Source of the DNA: Enhygromyxa salina
Lineage (GTDB): Bacteria; Myxococcota_A; Polyangia; Nannocystales; Nannocystaceae
NCBI RefSeq assembly: GCF_002994635.1
Contig: NZ_PVNL01000135.1
Location: 372,001 to 436,000, forward strand
Length of the DNA: 64,000 nucleotides
Direction: 5' to 3'
Shown here: positions 40,859 to 48,571 of the stretch, piece by piece
How positions within the stretch are numbered: the first letter of the stretch is position 1
Layout: the number at the start of each line of letters is the position of its first letter
Notes under the pieces: generated by a model
The model's input: only the letters and a program-made list of their open reading frames with translations
Databases searched by the model: none
What the model was told of the DNA's origin: nothing
Program-made: the position numbers and the translations under genes

Positions 40859-43765
40859 ATGGACTCAGCCGAACACGAGAGGCCGGATCCAGACGCGCCG
40901 GTCAAGCAGTCGCACCTGCCGACCGAGGCGGGTCCGGTCGCGCGTGAGGGTGGCGACCCCATGGCGTCGATCCGCCCGGAGCTGTCTGGAGATCCGCCGC
41001 TCGTCACCGCGACCGTAGAGCTCTCGCAGCACTCGGCGCGCTCGAGCAACAGCGAGCTGGAGACCACGTACAAGCCCCCGACAGGGTCGAGCGGTGAGCC
41101 GGGCGAGCAGGTCACCCACGAGACGGGGCCGTTCTTGATCCCCGTGCACGAGCCCGGCGGTGCGCAGAGCCAGCCGCCTGGCGCAGGGGTCGACGCGCCC
41201 TACATGTTGCTGAAACAGATCGGCACAGGCGGCATGGGTGAGGTCTGGGAGGCCCGGCAGCGCTCGCTTGGCCGCCCGGTCGCGCTCAAGCGCCTGCGTG
41301 AGCGGCAGGACACCTCGCGCTCGATCCAGCAGCAGTTCGAGAGTGAGGCGCGGCTCACCGGGGCGCTCGACCACCCCAACATCGTGACCGTCCACGAGCT
41401 CGGGCGCGATCAGGCCGGCCGCGTGTTCTACACGATGAAGCGGATCGAGGGCACGGCCTGGCGCGAGGTGATCGCCTCTGGCCAGCGCCGGACGGGCGAT
41501 GGCTCCGTCGTCCAGGTCGAGCTCCGCGATCACCTCGACATCCTGATCGAGGCCAGCCAGGCGGTCGCGTTCGCGCACAGCCGCGGGATCATCCACCGCG
41601 ACATCAAGCCGGCCAACGTGATGATCGGCGACTACGGCGAGGTGCTGCTGGTCGACTGGGGCCTCGCGGTCGCCCTGTATCCGCTGCCGTCGCTGGGCGG
41701 GGTCCAGACCGGCACCCTGGCCTCGCTGCCCCGCTCGGCGCTGGTCTGTGGGACCCCGGCCTATATGTCGCCCGAGACCGCCAACGCCCAGCGCGAGCGC
41801 ATCGGCCCCGCGACCGACGTCTACCTGCTCGGCGCCGTGCTGTTTCACGTGCTCTACGGCCGGCCGCCGCACCACGGCAAGACCGTCAAGCAGGTGATCA
41901 CCAAGGCCAAGGTCAACGCGTGGACCTTCCCCGCCAAGATCCCCGGTCGGCTCAAGCCGTGGGACGCCCTGCTGCGACCGGTGCTCAACCGCTCGTTGGC
42001 CAGCGACTCCAGCCTGCGCTTCGCCGACGCGGGTGAGTTCGTCGAGGCGCTGCGTCTGGCGATCCGCAACTATGACTCGGCCAAGATCGCCAGCCAGGCG
42101 CAGGAGCAGCTCGACGCCTGGAGCGAGCAGGACGTGCATGGCGACGACTCCTATCGGATCCTCTCGGCCCTGATCGCGCGGCTCGAGGGCGCGCTCGAGT
42201 CATGGCCGAGCAACCTCGCCGCCCGCCAGACCCTGGGCCAGGCCCAGCTCGAGCTCGCAAAGGTGGCGCTGACCAACAGTGACCTCGAGCTCGCCAAGCT
42301 CAGCATCGACGCCTACGAGCGGCTGCCACCGCTGCCCGAGCCCGAGCCCGATCGCGTCAGCCGACGCCTGACGCTCCACCCGGTCGACGGCACCCTGGTC
42401 GGCGCCCCGCGTCCGACCGACTCGCTGCTCGCGGTGAGTAGCTCCAACCAGTGGAGCGGCTCGGCCGAGGCGCCGACCGACACACCCGCGCGCAAGCGCG
42501 AGGTCGCAGGCACGATCCACGTGGAGTCCACCACCGGCAGCGGCGCTCGGCTCGATCGCCGCAAGGAGCACCCTACCCTGGCGAGGCTGGCGAGCGTGGC
42601 GAGCGTGGCGAGCGTGCAGATCCAGCAGGTCAGCACCGAGGCGCTCCGCGACGATGAGCTCGAGCTGGCCGCCACCGCCCACCGGCTGCGCCAGCAGCTG
42701 AGCGAGCGCGAGCAGGCGGTCCAGCGACGCAGGCGCAAGCTGTGGTGGGCGGCCGCGCTCGCGGGCGTGCTGGGGGTCTGTCTGCTCGTGATCCTCGTGG
42801 TCGGCCGGATCGCGCTCGCCAACCAGCGCGACCGGGCCCGCGCCGAGCGAGACACGATCTCCAAGGTGTTGCTCAACGAGACCGCCAACGGCGTCGAGGC
42901 CCAGATCGAGCTGCACTACGGCCCGATCCACGGCGCCCTGATGACCGCGGCCTGGTGGGCCACCGACGGCAACTTCGACCTCGATGATCCGCAGCTGCTC
43001 AACCGCTACTTCATGCCGCTGCTCGACGGCCTCGAGTCGGCCAGCTCGGTGTTGTGGGCTGACGCCGAGGGCAACGAGTACATGCTGCTGCGCGATCCCA
43101 CCGGCTGGCGCACGCGCAGCACCAGCGCGAGCGGGGATCGGGTGCTGCGCGTGTGGGGTCTCCACGGTGAGCTGCTCGAGCCGCCCGCCGACGTCAGCCC
43201 GGCCACACCCTACGACCCGCACACGCGCCCGTGGTACCAGGGCGGCGCAGATCTGCGCGAGCACGCCCGCCAGGCCGTCGCCCAGGCCAAGCCCCGCCCG
43301 ATCTTCTGGACCGAGCCGTACCGGTTCTTCACCACCCAGGAGCTGGGGATCTCGGTCTCGACGCCCGTGACCAGCGTCGGCGGGCGCGAGTTCGTGCTCG
43401 CGTTCGACGTCAAGCTCGACGATCTCTCGCGGATCACCCGACGGCTGCCCGAGGGCATCGAGCAGGGTCAGGTGTTCGTGCTCGACGAACACCTGCGCGT
43501 ACTCGGACTCCCGCGCGAGATCCCACCGTCATCGGGTGATCCAAACGACCTCCTGCTCGTCCCGATCACCGAGCTCGACGCCGCCCCCCTCTCGCGCGCA
43601 GCCGTGCTCGAGTGGAGCGCCCTCGGCCGCGCCTCAGAGCCGTTCGTCCTCGACCTCATGGCCCACGGGCGCTACTGGGTCAGCGTGCGCCAGATAACTC
43701 GCCCCGACCGCCCAAAGCTGTGGATCGGCGTGGTCGTCCCCGAGTCGCACTTCCTGGACCACTAA
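40859..43765 (+). CDS. Ser/Thr protein kinase with extracellular Cache-like sensor
   Basis: The 968-residue receptor kinase has a disordered N-terminus (1-112) and a kinase domain (about 115-395) with IGTGGMGEVW (121-130), ATP-Lys144, HRDIKPANV (catalytic Asp248) and DWG (266-268) in place of DFG. A long juxtamembrane region (400-625, Pro/Glu/Arg) follows, then one transmembrane helix (about 630-650: WWAAALAGVLGVCLLVILVVG). The extracellular region (660-968) includes YDPHTRPWYQGG, the dCache signature. The DWG change is seen in other active bacterial kinases. The presumed ligand binds the Cache domain. Linked to the CNB gene upstream. A tandem intergenic repeat follows its stop. Confidence 0.92.
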   Translation: MDSAEHERPDPDAPVKQSHLPTEAGPVAREGGDPMASIRPELSGDPPLVTATVELSQHSARSSNSELETTYKPPTGSSGEPGEQVTHETGPFLIPVHEPGGAQSQPPGAGVDAPYMLLKQIGTGGMGEVWEARQRSLGRPVALKRLRERQDTSRSIQQQFESEARLTGALDHPNIVTVHELGRDQAGRVFYTMKRIEGTAWREVIASGQRRTGDGSVVQVELRDHLDILIEASQAVAFAHSRGIIHRDIKPANVMIGDYGEVLLVDWGLAVALYPLPSLGGVQTGTLASLPRSALVCGTPAYMSPETANAQRERIGPATDVYLLGAVLFHVLYGRPPHHGKTVKQVITKAKVNAWTFPAKIPGRLKPWDALLRPVLNRSLASDSSLRFADAGEFVEALRLAIRNYDSAKIASQAQEQLDAWSEQDVHGDDSYRILSALIARLEGALESWPSNLAARQTLGQAQLELAKVALTNSDLELAKLSIDAYERLPPLPEPEPDRVSRRLTLHPVDGTLVGAPRPTDSLLAVSSSNQWSGSAEAPTDTPARKREVAGTIHVESTTGSGARLDRRKEHPTLARLASVASVASVQIQQVSTEALRDDELELAATAHRLRQQLSEREQAVQRRRRKLWWAAALAGVLGVCLLVILVVGRIALANQRDRARAERDTISKVLLNETANGVEAQIELHYGPIHGALMTAAWWATDGNFDLDDPQLLNRYFMPLLDGLESASSVLWADAEGNEYMLLRDPTGWRTRSTSASGDRVLRVWGLHGELLEPPADVSPATPYDPHTRPWYQGGADLREHARQAVAQAKPRPIFWTEPYRFFTTQELGISVSTPVTSVGGREFVLAFDVKLDDLSRITRRLPEGIEQGQVFVLDEHLRVLGLPREIPPSSGDPNDLLLVPITELDAAPLSRAAVLEWSALGRASEPFVLDLMAHGRYWVSVRQITRPDRPKLWIGVVVPESHFLDH

Positions 43766-43774
43766 GAAGCGAAG

Positions 43775-44058
43775 CGGCGAAGTGCCAAACCCACTGTGAG
43801 GCTCTACAGCACCCCAAGCCCCCTCCCAAAGGGCCACACATGCGCTCGCATACAAACGGCCCCGAGGAGCGAAGCGACCAGACGCGCCAGCGGCTGCAAT
43901 CGGCGAAGTGCCAAACCCACTGTGACGTCCTACCGCACCCCAAGAGCCCCCTCCCAGGGGGCCACACATGCGCTCGCATACAAACGGCCCCGAGGAGCGA
44001 AGCGACCAGACGCGCCAGCGGCTGCAATCGGCGAAGTGCCAAACCCCATGTGGGGGTC
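43775..44058. repeat. tandem intergenic repeat, about 126-128 bp unit, two full copies plus a partial
   Basis: Unit 1 spans 43775-43900, unit 2 43901-44028, and a partial third 44029-44058 ending TGTGGGGGTC. Each unit contains GGCGAAGTGCCAAACC, a short hairpin CCCCCT/AGGGGG, GGCCACACATGCGC and GAGGAGCGAAGCGACCAGAC. It fills the whole gap between the kinase and the convergent host-attachment-like gene. A third locus with the same unit in inverted orientation lies at 63740-63853, so this is a dispersed repeat family. No coding potential is evident and no mobile-element ends are visible. Confidence 0.85.
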
Positions 44059-44062
44059 TAAG

Positions 44063-44470
44063 TCAGCTCGTCCACTGGGCGAAGCGCTTGGTCAGGGTGC
44101 GCTCGTCTTGGCGGGTGTAGTCGCCGATGATCTCGCGCTCGACGAAGCGCGACAGCGAACCATAATGTTTGCGCAGGCGGCCGACGAAGTTGGCGGGCGC
44201 GGCGATGTACAGCTTGCGGAATTCCCCCGACGACTGGCCCCGACGCAGACGCTCGACCAGCTCGCGGACGAAGCGGCGCTGCTCTTCAGCCTCTGCGCCG
44301 CTGGTGTCGATGTGCAGGTGGGCGTTGGAATCGGTCGGATCCAGGCGCTCGCGCGCCTCAGGGTGCTCGAGCTGCTCTATCTCTTCGAGCGTGGGGTTGA
44401 GCTTGGTCCCACCAACTTTATACAGGTGGGCTTGGCCTTGGTCAGCGACGACAAACAGGGTCGGAATCAT
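44063..44470 (-). CDS. host-attachment-type protein
   Basis: This 135-residue protein matches the family named for proteins required for attachment to host cells (PF10116-like): start PTLFVVADQGQAHLYKVGGTKL and end YIAAPANFVGRLRKHYGSLSRFVEREIIGDYTRQ. The family name comes from Agrobacterium studies, but members are widespread and probably cytoplasmic stress or nucleic-acid-associated proteins, so the name should not be over-read. It stands alone; ATG at 44470 with GGTGTGA upstream. The next 146 bp upstream (44471-44616) holds a small palindrome TTGCGAATACGCAA near 44508, otherwise nothing recognised. Confidence 0.85.
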   Translation of the reverse strand: MIPTLFVVADQGQAHLYKVGGTKLNPTLEEIEQLEHPEARERLDPTDSNAHLHIDTSGAEAEEQRRFVRELVERLRRGQSSGEFRKLYIAAPANFVGRLRKHYGSLSRFVEREIIGDYTRQDERTLTKRFAQWTS

Positions 44471-44616
44471 TCACACCTCCAGTGCTCTGATTGTCGGATC
44501 CTCGATTGCGAATACGCAAGCGGTTTTTTCGGCAGCTCAGGCGAGGTTGCGCGCCAGCCGGTGCCATCGCACTGAATGTAGTTATCCCCACATGGATCAG
44601 TCGTATTGGGCAGCGC

Positions 44617-45333
44617 CTACAGCGGCCCATCGAGCACCGCGACGTCAACCCACGTGTCGGTGCTCAGCTCCACAAAGGTCAGCGCGGTGCGAACCTTGCC
44701 GTCGGCGCTCACGGCTTCGTGTGCCATCGCTTCGAGCGCGGGACCGAGCAGGCGGATCATCTCGGGGATGTCGACGCGCCAGCGCCCCTGCTCGCCATCG
44801 CCCTCGCGTGCCTCGTTGCGCAGCCACACGACCGGCTCACCATCGAGCCGGATCTCGGCGTGCTCCCCCGCGTCGTCGACCCACACGTCGTCGAGCACGA
44901 TGTCCTCGAGCTGCTCGCCAACGAGGCCGGCGCTGACGGCCCGCTCGAACAGGCCGCGACCATCGAGCGCCTCGAGCTCCTCGCGCGTGATCTGGGTGCG
45001 GATCTGCAAGACCAGCATCACGCGCATCAGATCCAAGTCCTCGAGCTCGTCGCGGGTCGCTCGCAGCGCCGCCACGCGCAGGTGCTCGTAGAGGTTCGAG
45101 GTCTCCCCGACCACCCACTCGCGCGCGGCGGCGGGATCATGGGCGCTGAGGGCGGCGGCGTAGTGACGCACGCTCTCGCGCACGGCCTCGTACTCGACGA
45201 GCGGGTCCGCGCTGGCAACCGACGGCGCGGGCGCGGGCGCCTCGAGGACCACGGTGGGCTTGCACCCGCTGACCAACACCAGCGCGAGCGCCCCGTGATG
45301 CAGTCCGATCCGAGCCCACGTGATCGCGTTCAC
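44617..45333 (-). CDS. lipoprotein, unknown function
   Basis: The 238-residue product has a signal ending LVLVSGC and a short linker (TVVLEAPAPAPSVASAD). The mature part is a mostly helical-plus-sheet NTF2/SnoaL-like or DUF-type domain: YEAVRESVRHYAAALSAHDPAAAREWV, then later beta strands AEIRLDGEPVVWLRNEAREG and LTFVELSTDTWVDVAVLDGPL. That pattern (helical hairpin followed by a curved sheet) is like NTF2-fold lipoproteins. It is coupled to the upstream aminotransferase gene by an ATGA overlap at 45330-45333. Confidence 0.75.
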   Translation of the reverse strand: MNAITWARIGLHHGALALVLVSGCKPTVVLEAPAPAPSVASADPLVEYEAVRESVRHYAAALSAHDPAAAREWVVGETSNLYEHLRVAALRATRDELEDLDLMRVMLVLQIRTQITREELEALDGRGLFERAVSAGLVGEQLEDIVLDDVWVDDAGEHAEIRLDGEPVVWLRNEAREGDGEQGRWRVDIPEMIRLLGPALEAMAHEAVSADGKVRTALTFVELSTDTWVDVAVLDGPL

Positions 45334-46568
45334 AGCACCTCGTCGAGCGCTCGCACGAGACGGTCGACCTCGTCGAGGGTGTTGTAGTGGACCATGCTGA
45401 CGCGCACGATCCCGTCGGCCTCGGCGAGTCCGAGCGCCTCGATCCCGCGCCGCGCGTAGAAGTCACCCCAGCGGATCGCGAGCTTGCGAGGATCGAGCAG
45501 CGGCGGGATCTCACTGGCTTTGCGGCCGTCCACGACAAACGCGATCGTCGGGACCCGCAGCGCAGGATCACTCGACCGCGGGCCGATGATCCGCACCTTG
45601 GGGTGCTCACGCAAGAACCCGAGCAGGCGCTCGGCGAGCTGGGCCTCGTGGGCGGCGAACAGCTCGAAGCTGCGCCCAAACGCGTGGCGATCGGAGGTCG
45701 CAGGCCGCTCGTGGTGGTGGGCGTCGACGGCCGAGAGGTAGTCGCCGATCCCGAGCAAGCCCGCGCACAGCTCATGGTTGGCGTTGCCGGGCTCGAGCTT
45801 GTACGGCACCTGCTGCTCGCCGACGAAGTAGTGATTTTGCGAGCGCGCGGCCTCGAGCAGCTCGCGCCGACCCCAGAGCAAGCCCAGGTGCGGCCCGTAG
45901 ATCTTGTAGAGGCTGACCAGGTAGTAGTCGACGTCGAGCGCGGCCACGTCGACCAACCGATGCGGCGCGTAGGCGACCCCGTCCACGCACAGCTGCGCGC
46001 CGACCTGGTGGACCGCCGCGGCGATCGCTTTGACGTCGTGGATGCGCCCGACCACGTTGGCGCAGTGGGTCATGCACACCAGGCGGACCCGCTCGTCGAG
46101 CAGCGGGGCGAGGTCGTCGAGCTCGAGCGTGGCGGTCTCCGGTCGCAGACGCCAGGTCAGCACCTCGATCCCCTGCTCGGCGAGGGCTGCCCAGGGGCCG
46201 ATGTTGGCCTCGTGATCCAGCTCGCTGACGATGATCTTGTCGCCGTCGCGCCACAGCGGGCGCAGGGCCATCGCCAAGATCTTGGCGTTGAGCGTCGTCG
46301 AGGGTCCGATCGCGACCTCGCCCGGCTGCGCGCCAAGCAGCCGCTCGGCGAAGGCGTGGGCCTCGCTCACGATCTGCGTGGCCCGCTGCGACAGCGAGTA
46401 GCTCGCCCCGAGCTGGACCATGTAGCGGCGCAGGTAGTCGGCGATCCGGGTCTGAACCTGCTGCGGCGCGACGGACCCGCCAGCGTTGTCCATCAGCGCC
46501 CAGTCCGGCCAGTGCTGGGCCAGCGCCGGAAACTGCGAGCGGACAAAGTCGACGTCGAGCGCGGGCAC
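45330..46568 (-). CDS. PLP-dependent class V aminotransferase / cysteine desulfurase-like
   Basis: The 412-residue protein is a class V aminotransferase of the VC1184-like type (TIGR01976 group): MDNAGGSVAPQQVQTRIADYL at the start, ELDHEANIGPW (His119 over PLP), CVDGVAYAPH (Asp196), and the PLP-Lys222 in SLYKIYGPHLGLLWG. The C-terminal motif RWGDFYARRGIEALGLAEADGIVRVSMVHYNT is typical. These enzymes resemble cysteine desulfurases, but the group's reaction is not established. Cytoplasmic. Coupled to the lipoprotein gene downstream and close to the transglycosylase gene upstream (25 bp), all on the minus strand. Confidence 0.93.
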   Translation of the reverse strand: MPALDVDFVRSQFPALAQHWPDWALMDNAGGSVAPQQVQTRIADYLRRYMVQLGASYSLSQRATQIVSEAHAFAERLLGAQPGEVAIGPSTTLNAKILAMALRPLWRDGDKIIVSELDHEANIGPWAALAEQGIEVLTWRLRPETATLELDDLAPLLDERVRLVCMTHCANVVGRIHDVKAIAAAVHQVGAQLCVDGVAYAPHRLVDVAALDVDYYLVSLYKIYGPHLGLLWGRRELLEAARSQNHYFVGEQQVPYKLEPGNANHELCAGLLGIGDYLSAVDAHHHERPATSDRHAFGRSFELFAAHEAQLAERLLGFLREHPKVRIIGPRSSDPALRVPTIAFVVDGRKASEIPPLLDPRKLAIRWGDFYARRGIEALGLAEADGIVRVSMVHYNTLDEVDRLVRALDEVL

Positions 46569-46593
46569 GGACTCAGGTTACACCCTCGATCGC

Positions 46594-47571
46594 TCAGAGA
46601 TCTGGCAGCACGCCGAGGCCGGCCTCGTCGGTCTTGGGCTCGCTCGGCGCCGGCTTCGGCTTCGGCGCGGGCACGACCGGCCTCGGCTCGCGTGTGCGCG
46701 GACGCGAGATCCCCCAGCCCGACGCGCTCGGATCGACGTCGAGCTCGGGATGAACCTCGAACACCGGTTCTGCGGACTCGAACTCGTCCGGCTCGGGCTC
46801 CGCGTAGATCACCCGCGCGACGCCGTGAATGTCGGCCGCGTCCGGCAGCGTGGCGACATCGGGGACGACCTGCGGCTCCGGGTCCGGCGCCGGCGCCGGC
46901 CTGGGCGTAGGCGTGGGCGCGGGCGTGGGCGCGGGCATGGTCGCGGCGCCGCTGCGTCGACCGTGGACGGCGACGCCCTCGAACCGCGCGCGAGCCTCCA
47001 TGACCTTGGCCACGTAGGTCTGGCTGTAGTCGGGGAAGGTCTCGCCAGCCTCGAGCCAGCGCTTCACGTTGCCGGGGCCGGCGTGGTAGGCCGCGACCGC
47101 CTTCTGCTCATCACCGAATTTGGCGAGCATCTCGGCCAGGTACAGCGATCCCGCGCGGACATTGAACTTCGGATCGTAGGCGTGGGCGCTGCGCTCGCCC
47201 ATGCGCTTGGCCAGGTACGCGGCGGTCGCTGGCATCAGCTGCATCAGGCCGCGGGCCCCCGCGGGGGACTTGGCCTGGGGATCAAACCGACTCTCGACCC
47301 AGATCACCGCGTTGATGAGGACCGGATCCACGCCGTGCTCACTCGCGGCGTGCTCGACGATCTCCTGAACGGCCAGGATCCGGGCCCGCTCGTTGTCGCT
47401 GAAGGCCTCGAGCGCGACGACCGGCGCTGGGCTCACCGCACCCTGTCCCGCGGGTGCAGCGCTCGGCTGCGCCGTCGTCGATCCCGCGACGCAGCCGCCG
47501 AGCGCGAGGATCACGCCAGCCGTCGCAACACCGAGAACCAAGCCAAGATGGAGATTTGGGGACAGCCGCAT
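46594..47571 (-). CDS. SLT-type lytic transglycosylase lipoprotein
   Basis: The product is 325 residues (ATG 47571; lipobox LALGGC). The lysozyme-like domain (about 65-190) shows the catalytic Glu in IWVESRFDPQAKSP, followed by AGARGLMQLMPATAAYLA and AYHAGPGNVKRWL, as in soluble lytic transglycosylases of family 1. It cleaves peptidoglycan strands in the envelope. The C-terminus is a Pro-rich extension (TPAPTPTPRPAPAPDPEPQ) with a final Lys/Pro-rich stretch, likely a spacer across the periplasm. Starts further upstream in frame (47631) are less likely. It is followed downstream by the aminotransferase gene. Confidence 0.9.
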   Translation of the reverse strand: MRLSPNLHLGLVLGVATAGVILALGGCVAGSTTAQPSAAPAGQGAVSPAPVVALEAFSDNERARILAVQEIVEHAASEHGVDPVLINAVIWVESRFDPQAKSPAGARGLMQLMPATAAYLAKRMGERSAHAYDPKFNVRAGSLYLAEMLAKFGDEQKAVAAYHAGPGNVKRWLEAGETFPDYSQTYVAKVMEARARFEGVAVHGRRSGAATMPAPTPAPTPTPRPAPAPDPEPQVVPDVATLPDAADIHGVARVIYAEPEPDEFESAEPVFEVHPELDVDPSASGWGISRPRTREPRPVVPAPKPKPAPSEPKTDEAGLGVLPDL

Positions 47572-47694
47572 GGCCGCCACACTAAGGAAAGCCGCGCCGA
47601 CACCGAATTTATCGACAAACCCGCGGCCCACCTAGACATCCGTGCCGCTCCCGCAGGCCGGCAACCGGACCGGTACCCCTCACGACCATCCGAC

Positions 47695-47722
47695 TTGACC
47701 GCCGCCAGCAGATCCATATCCT
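47695..47722 (+). promoter_or_regulatory. promoter of the rplU-rpmA-obg operon
   Basis: TTGACC (47695-47700) and TATCCT (47717-47722) are 16 bp apart, about 87 bp upstream of the rplU start. The -10 is the same as for metK (19945-19950). Confidence 0.45.
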
Positions 47723-47808
47723 TCGCTCCCCCGCGCATGTGCGGTGGCCCCGGGACCTGGGTCGACGTCCCCGCCGAGACGAGCGCATCGTCGCTAAGAA
47801 GAACGACA

Positions 47809-48126
47809 GTGAGCGACCAAGCCATCATCAAGACCGGCGGCAAGCAGTACCGCGTCGCCGTGGGCGACAAGCTGCGTATCGAGAAGCTCTCCGCCGAGGT
47901 TGGCGGGTCCGTCGAGTTCGGCGAGGTCCTGCTCGTCGGCTCTGGCGACGACGCCCAGATCGGCACCCCGCTCGTCGCGGGCGCCAAGGTCAGCGGCCTC
48001 GTCAAGTCCCACGGCCGCGGCAAGAAGCTGATCGTCTACAAGTTTCGCCGCCGCAAGAACTACCGGCGCAAGAACGGGCACCGTCAGTCCTACACCGAGG
48101 TCGAGATCACCGGGATCTCCGCCTGA
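47809..48126 (+). CDS. rplU: 50S ribosomal protein L21
   Basis: The 105-residue product with GTG start (VSDQAIIKTGGKQYRVAVGD) has the L21 signature IIKTGGKQYRV and the C-terminal IVYKFRRRKNYRRKNGHRQ stretch. Length is typical. L21 binds 23S rRNA in the large subunit. It forms the conserved rplU-rpmA-obg operon: the next two genes follow at 45 and 109 bp. Confidence 0.98.
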   Translation: MSDQAIIKTGGKQYRVAVGDKLRIEKLSAEVGGSVEFGEVLLVGSGDDAQIGTPLVAGAKVSGLVKSHGRGKKLIVYKFRRRKNYRRKNGHRQSYTEVEITGISA

Positions 48127-48171
48127 GGCCTGAGCCTCGAACTAGACTCGAACTAGAAAGGGAGCACTGAA

Positions 48172-48462
48172 ATGGCACACAAAAAAGGCCAGGGCTCGAT
48201 CAAAAACGGCCGCGACTCCAACGCCCAACGGCGTGGCGTCAAGATCTACGGCGGCCAAGCGATCCGCGCCGGAAACATCATCGTTCGTCAGGTCGGCTCG
48301 ACCTTCTGGGCCGGCGAGGGCGTCAGCCGCGGGCGCGACTTCACCCTGTTCGCCACACGCGACGGGGTCGTCCGGTTCCACAAGGGTGGCAGCAAGGCGC
48401 AGCGCCGCAGCTACATCTCGGTGGACCCGGTCGCGCAAGACCTCGAAGCCGCCGCGGAGTAA
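48172..48462 (+). CDS. rpmA: 50S ribosomal protein L27
   Basis: The 96-residue L27 starts MAHKKGQGSIKNGRDSNAQRRGVK and has VRQVGSTFWAGEGVSRGRDFTLFAT, the family core. Its N-terminus reaches the peptidyl-transferase centre; here it carries no cleavable extension of the Firmicutes type. A good Shine-Dalgarno (GGGAGC region) precedes the ATG. A hairpin (48470-48492) follows before obg. Confidence 0.98.
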   Translation: MAHKKGQGSIKNGRDSNAQRRGVKIYGGQAIRAGNIIVRQVGSTFWAGEGVSRGRDFTLFATRDGVVRFHKGGSKAQRRSYISVDPVAQDLEAAAE

Positions 48463-48469
48463 GCACGGG

Positions 48470-48492
48470 GCGCCGATCAGTCTGATCGGCGC
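48470..48492 (+). terminator. short hairpin between rpmA and obg
   Basis: Stem GCGCCGATCA / TGATCGGCGC (10 bp) with a 3-base loop, followed by TTT. It would terminate or attenuate transcription from rplU-rpmA into obg, so obg may be set lower than the ribosomal genes. Confidence 0.55.
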
Positions 48493-48571
48493 TTTGGCAT
48501 CCTCCTGGCCCTCCGACCCCGGTCGAGAGGGCCTTTGACGTTTCCGATCATCTGGATCATCTGGACAGCTC

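Noticed and set aside
43775..44058. Possible CRISPR array
   Set aside because: Units are about 126 bp with no variable spacers between short repeats and no cas genes nearby; it is a simple tandem repeat.
44490..44535. Rho-independent terminator at the TTGCGAATACGCAA palindrome followed by a T-run
   Set aside because: The stem is only five bases and no gene ends toward it on the plus strand; more likely part of a promoter region.
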